Below, in pieces: positions 31,799-44,791 of a stretch of DNA of 64,000 bases. The number at the start of each line of letters is the position of its first letter. The stretch's first letter is position 1. The stretch lies in assembly GCA_029216955.1 (NCBI GenBank), contig JANAVB010015600.1, positions 33,287,734 through 33,351,733 of the forward strand, in the 5' to 3' direction. The notes under the pieces are model-generated. The model was given only the letters and a program-made list of their open reading frames with translations. It searched no databases and was not told the origin of the DNA. A program made the translations under genes and the position numbers. The stretch comes from Iris pallida. Lineage: Eukaryota > Streptophyta > Magnoliopsida > Asparagales > Iridaceae.

Positions 31799-34416
31799 TG
31801 TCACGCCCCAGAACCAGAATACTGGAGAGCGGGGGCAGACATAGCCAGCTACGTATATGAGATAGATTTCATCTCGCTATACGGTCACGGATGTCTAGAT
31901 ACATGAGGGTCTACTACAAGCCATCAGTCTCCTAAGGTCATGAATAAGCCTAGTGTATCAATCACAAGCAAATAAGTAAATGTTACAAGATGTGTGATCA
32001 TTAAATATACAATAATAAGGCGTCCCAAATATTACATATTCAGCTGATCATGAAGCTAGTCGTTACAAAATGTTAGGACTAGCAAGAGTTTAGTCATACA
32101 TGATCAACCCTAGGATTTGTTAATCATGTTACAGCCCGTAGGCAGACAGTAAGTAAAGTGCAATCGAGCTAAACAGGTGCTCGTCGGCTAAACGCCTCAA
32201 AAGAATATTTTTACAATAAAGTGGGAGAGCCAAAAATAACCCACTCGTTGCCAGGGTTCCGTCTAGTGGCCACTATCTGGCTGGAAGGTCGGTAGATCCT
32301 CTGGAGCTGCTCCAAAATCTGGCCACACAAAACCAGCTGGGTCAGACCCCAGAAAGAGCAAGTGCCACAAAGGAGGCTTCACTTAGGAACTAAAGCCAGC
32401 AATCAGCACAAGAGTATAAATAAGGTAAAAACTGGAAATAAAAAAAATACCTCAGGATGATATACGACGAGATAACCATGGAACTATTCAGATAACTAGG
32501 TTACAACCCGTAAACCAAACAAGGACCGGGATTGTAACCCTTCGTCTGAACAGAACTTGGAATCCTCACCATTTATCGATAAAATAAGTACAGGCATTCA
32601 GGTCATGCAGTAGTTTGGAACAGAATCAGGACAAGACTAGACTAGACTGGTTAGACTCCATCCAATCAATTTACGGCCAAACAAGAACTACGGATTGATA
32701 CTTTAACTAACTAGGGTTATCACAAGCCTAGTTACTAGCAAGATGCAGTGAGAATCTTCCACAGCCACAAGCCCTGCAGTCCATCCAGGTTACCCGGGTT
32801 GAAAGATTAGGGTTGAATTCAGGTGGGTACATCGTCCAGGAAACGCATGTACCCTTAGGTAGCTTGAAGAGTGCGACACATGACAGTGTGCTGGAAATGT
32901 GTCCTACTCGACGGCAGGCTACAGATCCCAAGGCGTGCCCAGGTAACGGGATTGCCTGTAGCTGGGAGATCTCTTTATGACTAATGTATTAATCTAGTTA
33001 TTTAGCCTTAGTCCATTTCAGTAGGTACTCCTGACCGTGGTACTCAGGAGTCCCCTCCTAGACATGATGCAAGACAGGACTGGATTATTTGTACAAGCAC
33101 AATCGCCCACGGTGTCCAGGTTAATTATACAGGTCATGTCATGTCAAGTAGCCGTCGCAACAGCTTATCAGATATATCATGTCAGGTTTTTATGTCAAGT
33201 GTACTGGTCAAAAGTGCGCCACGACGGGCCACTATCAGGTCATGTCATGCGGCTAAGGCATATGCGGCCAGAAATAATCTCATGCGGCTGGAAGAGAACA
33301 GCCCATGCGGTTGAATAGGGTCAGGCGCATGTGGCTAAAAAGGGAAGGGCTTATGCGGTCAAAGGGGTATCAGTCATATGCGGCTCGGAGATCCACTCAG
33401 TCATGCGGCTGAGAAAGGCAAGACATATGCGGTCAGGAGGATAGGAAACTCATGCGGCTGGCGGGGATGGGTCCATGCGACTAGCTGACCAATCAAGTAC
33501 ATACGGCCGGGGAGGAGCAACCCATGCGGCTGCGGGGAGCAATGACTATGCGGTCAAGGGAAGCAAACCCATACGGCTGGGAGACTGCGGTCTATGCGGC
33601 TCGCGAGCGTTGAGTTCATGCGGCTCAGGGTTGCTGGAAATCGATGCGGCCAGGAAGGACTGGGCCTCAGTCATACGGCTGAGAAGGAATACTTGCCGCA
33701 TGAACTTGTCATGCGGTCAAGTCAAGGCAATAGCGCATGCACTTGGAACTGACTTGCCGCATGAATGTTCATGCGGTCAAGTGCTACCATGTGGCTCGGG
33801 ACTGTGCTTCTTCTCCCAATTTCCGAGAAGAAGTACACCATAAGCCATGGCTTCCAAGCTGCATAACTCTATCATCCGGAGCCCAAATCCGAACTTCCAT
33901 AGGTCAAAATGGGGTAGAACAAAATTCTCTACAACATGGAACCATCAAAACTCGGAAATAACAAGATTAAGTAGATCAAAACCCAAGAAATTCGAAAATA
34001 AGGTAAATATAGATCTACAAGAATCTAGCTATGGAAAGTGAAAATGCCAAGTTCTAAAGTAAGTTATAATGCTGTAAGGAAGAGAATGAAGCAATAAAAT
34101 TAGAGTTCCTCCATGAAGTAAGTTGCACTTGCCTAGACCTCTCTCTCTCTCTGGTATGTGAAGTAGTAAATGGAAGAAGAAGAAGAAGAGTAATGAAGAG
34201 AGAGAAAGAAGAATGGTAATAAATACCAAAGGTGGTGGTAGGTAGGGGGTTCATCCATGGTTCATGATGAACCAAAAACAATCCCAACCGAACCAAGCCA
34301 ACCCCGGGCCAAGAATAAACCGAGCCAAGAAGGAAAAGCTAAGCTAGGAATTAAGCAATACAAGATAAAATACGTACACGTATTCCAAATACGTAATACG
34401 AACCACAGGCATTACA
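31799..34416 (-). mobile_element. Shared Tekay-like LTR (between units 2 and 3)
   Basis: The 2618-bp LTR reads TGTCACGCCCCAG...GGCATTACA on the plus strand. On the right it is followed by the PPT of unit 3; on the left it is joined to the primer-binding leader of unit 2. It therefore serves as 3' LTR of unit 3 and 5' LTR of unit 2. It contains an array of about 25 CATGCGGCT-type motifs at 33246-33795 and a CT-rich block near 34138. It closely matches the LTR at 39429-42041. Confidence 0.95.
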
Positions 34417-34420
34417 ACTC

Positions 34421-34455
34421 TACCCACCTTAAAAAAATTTCGTCCTCGGAATTTA
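34421..34455 (-). promoter_or_regulatory. Polypurine tract of Tekay-like unit 3
   Basis: The plus strand reads TACCCACCTTAAAAAAATTT then CGTCCTCGGAAT. The minus strand is therefore ATTCCGAGGACGAAATTT then TTTTAAGGTGGGTA, directly upstream of the LTR. This is the standard chromovirus plus-strand primer region, similar to that at 1835-1870. Confidence 0.85.
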
Positions 34456-34612
34456 ATTAAGAGGCTAGAGAGACAAGAACAAGCTACACTAATCACAGGC
34501 AAGCTATACTAGACAATCAATCAAGCAATCAATCATGCAAGCAAGGAATCGAAGGCATGAGGCATAAGAAGGACATCATACCTCACGAGTCAAACAAGTC
34601 GGGATATCGCGA

Positions 34613-37473
34613 TCAGATATCATCCTCACGCTCCCACATTGACTCACCCAAAGAGTGATGACCCCAAGCAACTCGGACTAACTTGATAGTCTTATTCTTG
34701 AGGATCTTCTCTCTCCGGTCCATTATAGATACGGGCCGCTCCTCATACGAAAGGTTGGTACCAACAACCAATTCCGAATGATCCAGGATGTGGCTCGGGT
34801 CCGAAATATATCGTCGTAATTGGGATACATGGAACACGTCATGCACCTCTCTTAGCGATGGCGGAAGAGCGAGACGATAGGATACGTCTCCTACTCGCTC
34901 CAGAATGTCAAATGGCCCTATATACCTAGGACTAAGCTTTTCCCGTACGCCGAAACGAATGACGCCACGGTTAGGCAAAATCCTCAGGAGTACATGGTCA
35001 CCGACAGAAAACTCGAGAGGGCACCGATAAGAATCGGCCCAATCGCGCTGGCGATCTTGGGCAACTCGAAGATGATCCCTGACTCTTCTGATCACTTCAA
35101 CTGTCTGGGCAATTATTTCTGGACCGAGCATTTGTCTCTCTCCAATATCATCCCAGGCTAACGGGGATCTGCACTTCCTGCCATACAGTGCCTCGAACGG
35201 TGCCATCTGGATACTGGCCTGGAAACTGTTGTTGTACGAGAATTCTACCAGGTACAAGTGATCTTCCTATGAACCACCGAAGTCAAGTGTACAGGACCGT
35301 AACATGTCTTCAAGAGTCTGGATCGTGCGCTCCGACTGGCCATCTGTCTGCGGTTGATAGGATGAACTAAACTGGAGATGAGTCCCCAAACTCTCTTGCA
35401 AGCTACGCCGAAAGTGCGACGTAAATCTTGAATCCCGGTCTGAGGTGATACTGACTGGCACTCCGTGCAACCTGACAATCTGCCTGAGGTACATCTCTGC
35501 TAACTGAGCCGTCGACTGACCAACTCTGAACGGAAGGAAGTGAGCTACCTTCGTGAGCTGATCCACTATAACCCAAATAGCGTCTCGACCAGCTGGGGAT
35601 CTAGGCAATCCGGTCACAGAATCCAAGGTCATATGCTCCCACTTCCACTCTGGAATGGGCAAGGGCTGAAGAAGTCCAGCCGGTCTCTGGTGTTCGGCCT
35701 TAACTTGTTGGCAAACCAAACACCGAGAGACAAACTGAGCTATCTCTCGCTTCATGCCATTCCACCAAAAGTGCTGACGGATATCACGGTACATCTTCGT
35801 ACTGCCAGGATGGATGGAATACTGAGAACTGTGCGCTCCTGACATGATCTTCCGTCTGATATCCCCATTGGGTATACAAAGACGATTACCATGTCGAAGT
35901 GTACCATCCTCATGAATGCACAACTCTGGTCTTCGTCCTGCCTCACACTCTGCTCTGAGCCGCTGAAGCTTGGAATCTGTTGACTGCGCCATCCGGATCC
36001 TCTCGACTATAGTGGACTGAACTCGCATGCTAGTCATCAATGCCACACTGGAAGGGAAAATAACTTCAATACCCATCTTCTGAAGATCTGCTAACAGCTC
36101 CGGTTGTGCTGTTAGGAAATAAACTCCGACTCTCCTGCTCAATGTATCTGCAACAACGTTGGCCTTCCCAGGATGATACTGCAAGTTGACATCATAATCC
36201 ATAAGTAGCTCTAGCCATCTCCTCTGACGCATGTTAAGATCCTTCTGGGTGAAAACATACTTCAGGCTCTTGTGGTCGGTAAAAATCTCTACCCTATCTC
36301 CATACAAATAGTGCCTCCACAACTTAAGTGCAAACACTACTGCTGCCAGCTCCAAGTCATGGGTTGGGTAATTCTTCTTATGATCACGAAGTTGTCGTGA
36401 CGCATAAGCTATTACCTTCCCATGCTGCATCAAAACACATCCTAAGCCTCTGTCTGAAGCATCACAGTATACTGAGAATCCCCCTGTTCCATCTGGAAGA
36501 GCAAGAATAGGAGCTGTTATCAATCCTCGCTTCAACTGTTCAAAAGAATTCTGACACTCTGCTGTCCAAGCAAACTGCACATCCTTGTGGGTCAATTGGA
36601 TCAGTGGCGCTAAAATTCGAGCAAAATCTGAAACAAATCGCCGATAGTAGCCGGCCAATCCGAGAAAACTGCGAACTTCTGCAATGGTGCTGGGCACTGG
36701 CCATGACTCAATAGCCACAATCTTTTGGGGATCCACTTCTACTCCTCCTCGGGTGATGATATGACCCAAGTACGAAATGCGATCGAGCCAGAACTCGTAT
36801 TTACTGAACTTGGCATATAACTGGTGCACCCTGAGAGTCTGAAGAACCGCACGAGATGCTGCTCATGCTCCGTCTCACTCTTGCTGTAGACCAGGATGTC
36901 ATCCAAGAACACAATCATGAACTGATCCAAGTAGGGCATGAAGATGCGATTCATGAGATCCATGAATACCGCCGGCGCATTGGTCGCTCCAAATGGCATC
37001 ACTAGGAACTCCCAATGCCCATACCTTGATCTAAAAGCTGTCTTCGGGATGTCCTGCTGTCTGACTCTGATCTGATGATATCCTGAGCGTAAATCGATCT
37101 TCGAGAATACTGCTGCCCCTTTGAGTTGGTCAAACAAGTCATCTATCCTCGGGAGAGGGTATCTGTTCTTAATTGTCACTGAGTTCAAGGTATGATAATC
37201 AACACATAACCTGGACGTACCATCCTTCTTTTTCACAAGAAGCATCGGGGCTCCCCAAGGTGATCCACTAGCACGAATGAATCCCTTGGTCCTGAGTTCC
37301 TCAATCATCTTGTACAAGATCTCCAATTCTGACGGTGCCATTCTGTAGACTCTCTCTGACACTGGGGATGTCCCGGGAATCAAGTCTATAGTGAACTCGA
37401 TCTCCCGCTCCGACGGCATACCTAGAAGTTCTTCTGGAAAAATATCTGGGAACTCATCCACTATCCTGGGCAA
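34613..37473 (-). pseudogene. Tekay-like polymerase: RT, RNase H, integrase, chromodomain (unit 3)
   Basis: Minus-strand frames are as follows. 37473-36739 holds the RT with [14 protein letters not shown]. 36829-35267 holds the end of RT; RNase H with [14 protein letters not shown] and [12 protein letters not shown]; the integrase zinc region with CLVCQQVK; and the catalytic core with [16 protein letters not shown] and [11 protein letters not shown]. 35257-34613 holds the integrase C-terminus and a chromodomain ending ILKNKTIKLVRVAWGHHSLG. The chromodomain after the integrase places it in the chromoviruses, most like Tekay/Del. Breaks: a frameshift near 36840, TAG at 35267-35269 (Trp codon expected), and an upstream frameshift and stop from gag-protease. 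Integrase with chromodomain normally directs insertion into heterochromatin. Confidence 0.95.
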
Positions 37474-37484
37474 CTAAACTGCCG

Positions 37485-39188
37485 CTACTGCCATCCGCAA
37501 TATCGGAGGAGAAGACTCAACTTCACCTCGGGAAAAGGAAAACTCCGGCTCGCCTGGAATGCTAAAACAACCCTGCCAATGTGGCAGTCTATCCTAGCAT
37601 ACTTGTTCCTCAACCAATCCATCCCTAAGACCACATCATAATCGGCCATCGGGAATTCTATCAATCTAGCAGGAAATTCTCTACCGCTAACTACGATCCG
37701 ACACGAGGAAAACACCCTATCGACTCCTACAAGTCCGTTACCAGTAAGTATATTGAGCCTTACTGATAATGACTCGGGCTCCAATCCTATCCGTGTCGCG
37801 AATCGTGCAGACATAAAGGAATGTGATGCACCAGAATCAAATAAAGCTGAAGCTGGAAAAGAGTTGACGAGAATAGTACCTGCCACTACCTCTCCTGGTG
37901 CCAATCCTTCCTCTGCGGTCATCACCATAGCATGACCATGCCCTCGGGGTGCTGGTCCCCTGTGTTGAAATCCTCACTGCCTATTCTGACTCTGGACTTG
38001 GGCTTGAACATACTGCTGGGGGTTCTACTGGTGGAATACTTGAGACTGAGGTGGCAAGGGCCTCGGCAATAGATACTATTGTTGCTGCTAGACCGGAGCT
38101 GGTCCTCTCACCGAAGAGCTAGAAAGGTTGGACGATGATGAACCACCCCTATTCGGGCAGGATCCAACCCTGTGGTCTGGTGCTCCACAAGCCAGGCACA
38201 ATCCTTGTGTCCTGCGACATTCTGCCACCACATGGCCTGGCTTTCCACAATGAGAACATCCCACTGCGGAAGACTGCTTCTGCTTCTGCTGCTGCTGCTG
38301 AGGGTACGTCGGGGTGGAATGCTGGACCGACGTTACTGAGGCCGCTCGCCTCGGAGCTCCAATAGTTAAGGCCCTGGCTTCCGGAGCTGGGGCTGAAGAC
38401 TGATTCATCCGGCCGTAGGATCTCTTCCGACCTCCGACCCTATCCACAATTCTCTGGGAGGTATACTCATGCCTCCTAGCTGCTCTCAAGACTGCATCAA
38501 AAGTCTGATGCTCAAACCGCTCGACTGCTAACAAAATCTCTAGGTGAAGTCCCTGCTGGAACTGCTGGGCTCGATCATACTTGGTTGCCACCAAGGTGGA
38601 AGCAAACCGATTGAGTCTGGAAAACTCGACCGCATATCCGTCTACCGTTCTGTCTCCTTGCTTCAGATTGGTGAACCTAGTCTGTAGGTCGTACCGAGCT
38701 ACAGCATCGAAATACTTGGTCTGGAATCTCTCTCTGAATACTGTCCAAGCAATGGGTGCTGTTAATCCAACGGCCTGAGCCGCCCACCAGTTGCGGGCAA
38801 GATCTAATAACTGCAAGCGCACTACGGCCACCTTCTCGTTCTCTGGGGTCCTGGCTGCTTCTAGAATCACCTCGATGTCCTGAAGCCAAGCATCTGCAGC
38901 GATAGCATCTTCACTAGCATCGAAGAATGGAGGGTTCAAGCGCTTGAAGCTGTTGGCCGCGCTGTTACCCTGATGACCTCCTCTGGTCAAAGCATCCGTC
39001 ACTGCCTGGTGCAAGGCGTCTCCATGACGATCTTGGGAAGCCATCAAGGTCCTAACGAGACCTACCAAAGTGCCATCATCAGGCTCGGCAGGCTGAACTG
39101 GCTGGACTGGTGGCTCTCCATCAGAAGGTACGACTCTGGAGGCTACTCCGGAATGCTGGGCTTGATCTCCGGGTTGCTGCTGATCCAC
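37485..39188 (-). pseudogene. Tekay-like gag-protease (unit 3), broken
   Basis: The gag frame 39188-38088 keeps the capsid-like region and both CCHC knuckles. It is closed by TAG at 38088-38090, with further stops at 38076-38078 and just downstream; unit 2 has Gln codons at the first two. The protease frame 37928-37485 retains [13 protein letters not shown], then is shifted by loss of one A near 37566. A TAG just before 37473 separates it from RT. Against unit 2 most of the stops are C-to-T changes on the coding strand, the pattern expected from deamination of methylated cytosine. Confidence 0.92.
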
Positions 39189-39428
39189 GTGAAGTGCTCC
39201 GCCTTGCAGACCGGCAGGTCCAGGAACAATGCCGCTGAAGAAGACGACATGGGGAACAATAAGGAAGGACCAGGACAGATCAACGATACAAGCATGTGAT
39301 CAGGACAAGAATCCAGGGATTCAGAGGACACGAACAGAGATCAAAGGCGCATACTGATTGAGACATCTATTTGGTAAACCCTCACATATCTTGATTTACA
39401 AGACCTGCATGGGCCACCACTTAAACCA
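39189..39428 (-). other. Tekay-like leader and primer-binding region (unit 3)
   Basis: The 240-bp leader between the 5' LTR and the gag start is nearly identical to 31559-31798. In element orientation it starts TGGTTTAAGTGG directly at the LTR end. Confidence 0.7.
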
Positions 39429-42041
39429 TGTCACGCCCCAGAACCAGAATACTGGAGAGCGGGGGCAGACATAGCCAGCTACGTATATGAAATAGATTTC
39501 ATCTCGCTATACGATCACGGCTGTCTAGATACATGAGGGTCTACTACAAGCCAACAGTCTCCTAAGGTCATGAACAAGCCTAGTGTCTCAATCACAAGCA
39601 AATAAGTAAATGTTACAAGATGTATGATCATTAAATATACAATAATAAGGCGTCCCAAATATTACATATTCAGCTGATCATGAAGCTAGTCGTTACAAAA
39701 TGTTAGGACTAGCAAGAGTTTAGTCATACATGATCAACCCTAGGATTTGTTAATCATGTTACAGCCCGTAGGCAGACAGTAAGTAAAGTGCAATCGAGCT
39801 AAACAGGTGCTCGTCGGCTAAACGCCTCAAAAGAATATTTTTACAATAAAGTGGGAGAGCCAAAAATAACCCACTCGTTGCCAGGGTTCCGTCTAGTGGC
39901 CACCATCTGGCTGGAAGGTCAGTAGATCCTCTGGAGCTGCTCCAAAATCTGGCCACACAAAACCAGCTCGGTCAGACCCCAGAAAGAGCAAGTGCCACAA
40001 AGGAGGCTTCACTTAGGAACTAAAACCAGCAATCAGCACAAGAGTATAAATAAGGTAAAAACTGGAAATAAAAAAAATACCTCAGGATGATATACGACGA
40101 GATAACCATGGAACTATTCAGATAACTAGGTAACAACCCGTAAACCAAACAAGGACCGGGGTTGTAACCCTTCGTCTGAACAGAACTTGGAATCCTCACC
40201 ATTTATCGATAAAATAAGTACAGGCATTCAGGTCATGCAGTAGTTTGGAACAGAATCAGGACAAGACTAGACTGGTTAGACTCCATCCAATCAATTTACG
40301 GCCAAACAAGAACTACGGATTGATACTTTAACTAACTAGGGTTATCACAAGCCTAGTTACTAGCAAGATGCAGTGAGAATCTTCTACAGCCACAAGCCAT
40401 GCAGTCCATCCAGGTTACCCGGGTTGAAAGATTAGGGTTGAATTCAGGTGGGTACATCGTCCAGGAAACGCATGTACCCTTAGGTAGCTTGAAGAGTGCG
40501 ACACATGACAGTGTGCTGGAAATGTGCCCTACTCGACGGCAGGCTACAGATCCCAAGGCGTGCCCAGGTAACGGGATTGCCTGTAGCTGGGAGATCTCTT
40601 TATGACTAATGTATTAATCTAGTTATTTAGCCTTAGTCCATTTCAGTAGGTACTCCTGACCGTTGTACTTAGGAGTCCCCTCCTAGACATGATGCAAGAC
40701 AGGACTGGATTATTTATACAAGCACAATCGCCCACGGTGTCCAGGTTAATTATACAGGTCATGTCATGTCAAGTAGCCGTCGCAACAGCTTATCAGATAT
40801 ATCATGTCAGGTTTTTATGTCAAGTGTACTGGTCAAAAGTGCGCCACGACGGGCCACTATCAGGTCATGTCATGCGGCTAAGGCATATGCGGACAGAAAT
40901 GATCTCATGCGGCTGGAAGAGAACAGCCCATGCGGTTGAATAGGGTCAAGCGCATGTGGCTAAAAAGGGAAGGGCTTATGCGGTCAAAGGGGTATCAGTC
41001 ATATGCGGCTCGGAGATCCACTCAATCATGCGGCTGAGAAAGGCAAGACATATACGGTCAGGAGGATAGAAAACTCATGCGGCTGGCGGGGATGGGTCCA
41101 TGCGGCTGGCTGACCAATCAAGTACATGCGGTCGGGGAGGAGCAACCCATACGGCTGCGGGGAGTAATGACTATGCGGTCAAGGGAAGTAAACCCATGCG
41201 ACTGAGAGACTACGGTCTATGCGGCTCGCGAGCGTTGAGTTCATGCGGCTCAGGGTTGCTGGAAATCCATACGGCCAGGAAGGACTAGGCCTCAGTCTTG
41301 CGGCTGAGAAGGAATACTTGCCGCATGAACTTGTCATGCGGCAAGTCAAGGCAATAGCGCATGCGGTTGGAACAGACTTGCCGTATGAATGTTCATGCGG
41401 TCAAGTGCTACCATATGGCTCGGGACTGTGCTTCTTCTTCCAATTTTCGAGAAGAAGTACACCATAAGCCATGGCTTCCAAGCTGCATAACTCTATCATC
41501 CGGAGCCCAAATCCGAACTTCCATAGGTCAAAATGGGGTAGAACGAAATTCTCTACAACATGGAACCATCAAAACTCAGAAATAACAAGATTAAGTAGAT
41601 CAAAACCTAAGAAATCCGAAAATAAGGTAAATATAGATCTACAAGAATCTAGCCATGGAAAGTGAAAATGCCAAGTTCTAAAGTAAGTTAGAATGCTATA
41701 AGGAAGAGAATGAAGCAATAAAATTAGAGTTCCTCCATGAAGCAAGTTGCACTTGCCTAGACCTCTCTTTCTCTCTCTCTGGTAGGTGAAGTAGTAAATG
41801 GAAGAAGAAGAAGAGTAATGAAGAGAGAGAAAGAAGAATGGTAATAAATACTAAAGGTGGTGGTAGGTAGGGGGTTCATCCATGGTTCATGATGAACCAA
41901 AAACAATCCCAACCGAACCAAGCCAACCCCGGGCCAAGAATAAACCGAGCCAAGAAGGAAAAGCTAAGCCAGAAATTAAGCAATACAAGATAAAATACGT
42001 ACACGTATTCCAAATACGTAATATGAACAACAGGCATTACA
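39429..42041 (-). mobile_element. 5' LTR of Tekay-like unit 3 (right end of array)
   Basis: The 2613-bp LTR reads TGTCACGCCCCAG...CAGGCATTACA on the plus strand. It carries the same CATGCGG-type motif array (40868-41410) as the LTR at 31799-34416. The base string after it is CCAAG; no matching duplication can be checked because the other end of the array is truncated. Confidence 0.95.
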
Positions 42042-42130
42042 CCAAGGCCTTAAGGGTAAGATGATAGTGGGATGTCTATAGAAGCAAGAATACCGGGTAA
42101 GGTTCGATTCTCACAAAACTCAAACTACTT
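42042..42130 (+). mobile_element. Possible tRNA-derived SINE head
   Basis: GGTTCGATTCTC near 42098 matches a Pol III B box, and GATAGTGGGATG about 35 bases upstream is a weak A-box-like string. The downstream sequence has no clear SINE tail. Weak call; it could be chance. Confidence 0.25.
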
Positions 42131-42925
42131 GTGCCTTCTTTTAAAAATCTTGCATAATTGTATTCAACTATCTTAACAAACGCTGCTGTTACAGCTTAGT
42201 TTTGTAAGCTCACTCTGTTCTCGAGCTTGATTTGAGGCATATGTTTAGTGGGGACGCCTACTAACTTATTATCTAATCAGAATCAGTGTATTATGGTCTG
42301 ATCAACCATGATGCATTTGGTTCGCTCTTCGTTTAATTACACTATGTGGATGGAGAGATATAGGCATCTAGGACCTCATCCGCGACTGCTTGACAATTTT
42401 TCTTGAATTATACGTTCGCCTTTGAATCACGTGATTGTATTCAGTAATCTCTTTCTTGAACTCTTTCTTTTTTTTGTCTTTCACTGATTTGGAAAGACAG
42501 AAGCTCGTAATTGGTAGAGAGATACTGCGTATCCCCAGGGCTATGGAGTTGTATACACAAGGGTAGTTATCGTCAGCCAGCCATGTGATTGAGTTACTCG
42601 TTCTCCTCTCGACCCTCAAACTCCTATCAGGACTTTCAAGCCATCTGAATTTGAGAATGAGTAGGGTTTTACCCATAGTAAAAATGACAACCCAGAAGAC
42701 TATCTATTCTCAATAAACCAAACGTCGTGAGTCTCTAATCATTTACCGTGACTATGGTAGACACTCATTCCGAGATTAGTTTCCAACAAGTATTGTTCTA
42801 GTTATGTAAATTTTATTATTAAGACCTAACTAGTGTTGGAACACCACAGTCACTAGCTTAGCCAATACCATAGCTTAAATATCCTATCACACTATGACCT
42901 ACCAGTTGTCAACAGCAATACCTGA
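42131..42925. other. Unclassified sequence before copy B
   Basis: No recognised gene or terminus. A 102-codon minus-strand ORF (42676-42368) has no motif I know. If the duplication is a tandem of about 43 kb, this sequence should also lie immediately to the left of position 1, outside the window. Confidence 0.5.
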
Positions 42926-44791
42926 TCACTACAACCCTTGTGACCATAGCCTGGCAGGTTTAACACAAATAGAATTTCTTGACTGAATTATTGGAAATCT
43001 TTTCTTATGTTGTGCCTTGGAGTTGGTTACCCCATCGGAAACTCTCATATACTACGGACGAGTAGGTCATTCTATTTTATCGACCATGTGTCATTGGACA
43101 CACTCGTTCTTCATTTATTGATAAACGATCCTTGATATGATTTATATCTACCCTATTCCGTTACGCAGTACCTTATCCTCTATTAACAAGAGTCGAGGTA
43201 CAGTATCCGGATTTTGGAATCCTTCTAACCTCAATATTCCTACGACCATGTCCTATTTCTAAGGTGGGTAGATTGTAAGCCTCCTAAAGGTTTAGGACAT
43301 ACGAAGATCACCGATTGATTAGAATAAATTTTATTAGAATGATAGTTAGTGCCCTATGATTCCCACTTTCCATTTAGATCATTTTGTGTCCCCGGCCGTG
43401 TCATTAATATTCGGAGCACAAGACCAGCTTTACCTTCCAACAAATTTCATATGCAAGGCCTAGACGAGTTCACCTTCAGCTAGGTACATCATGTTCCACT
43501 CAAACACGTCCCCTTGTACCCTATTTTTATGGTACGACTATCAGGTCAAAGGGACGAGTTATAACCCTTACCATAATACCGATAAACCTTTCGACTACAA
43601 TTTGAGACTCAACCTTGGATCAACCTTTCGACCCAATATATGGTTGTGATCTACTCGAAGCCCACTAAGCACATGTCGCTAGTGTGCCACTTGATAGAGG
43701 CCTCTTGTGCTACTTAAACACAAAAGTCACCGAAGGCACATTTTGGACTTTAGGAACTTAGCTAACCAACCTGACTGGCAACTAACTCAACCACTTGAGT
43801 TAAAGCCTATTCTAGGGTACCCTAATCTAGTAGGAATAGTTCTATCATTGGGATCTTGTCTAGTCCATATAGATTAAAACCCAATGTCCATCCAACCAAC
43901 GACTGATGTCCAAATAGAGAACCCAGTAAAACCATCCATGCATACCACTAAAATTGGACTATAAAATCGAACTTTTTGAAATAGGTCTCTATACCTATTG
44001 TGTAGTCTTCACCTCATAGAGTGTGAAGTCACTCGTAACCCTCTTCCCATCTACCTGGAAGTCGCATCCTGTATTGCATTTTATCTCTTGCTCGTGTGTT
44101 TAAATAACCGCGAAAAGGATCACAATCTTGATTTCTCGAATTTTGTTCTATTATGGAACTTTGTTTAAAATTTTGAGAACGAAACCCCTGTATAGCACGG
44201 ATGGCAAACTCCTATAAGAAATAAGGGTTCTTAGACTTGGCAAGTGACTGGACTAGAATAGCCCAATCTAGCAAAATAGGTCATTGGTTCATAAACTTTC
44301 ATTCCATCTGCAGTATTTGATACTCTCGATCACTCTAGAAAATTTTTTTTTACTCTCGATTGTTCTTCCTTATTTTCCTGTCCTTCCTATTTCGGAGCGA
44401 CGAATGGTTATGTTTATCGGAATTTACCAATATTTCTTAACTACCGGTGTAAGTTTGTTATTTGTTAAGATTTTGGTTTGCTAGATAGATATGAGAGGTT
44501 TATAGGTACCATATACAGTAGATATTTATTGATAGCAATTATAGCAATTAGTCGGATGATTATAAAATTTTAGTGACATAGCTTTGCGGGAGTAGTATGA
44601 CCAAAGGTGGGTAGAAATCCTCGAGATTTTTGTAGTTGCCAAAATGGCCAAGAAGAAGGATAAACTGTTTTGAGAAATTAAAAAAATCAAATTTAAAGAG
44701 ATTAAGGTTCAGGTAGACTTCTTATTGATTTTTAAAGAATAATTATGGATTAGAATTTCGAGGACGAAATTATTTTTAAGGTGGGTAGATT
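42926..44791 (+). mobile_element. 3' internal end of gypsy element (copy B)
   Basis: Counterpart of 1-1872, with scattered substitutions and a 5-base deletion near 43423. It ends in the same PPT region (44755-44789). No domain is visible. Confidence 0.55.

Noticed and set aside
33246..33795. CRISPR-like array
   Set aside because: The repeated core is only about 9 bases, spacing is irregular, and the locus is an LTR in a plant genome.
42368..42676. 102-codon minus-strand ORF
   Set aside because: No recognisable motif, no second copy in the window to test conservation, and the composition is ordinary for non-coding DNA.
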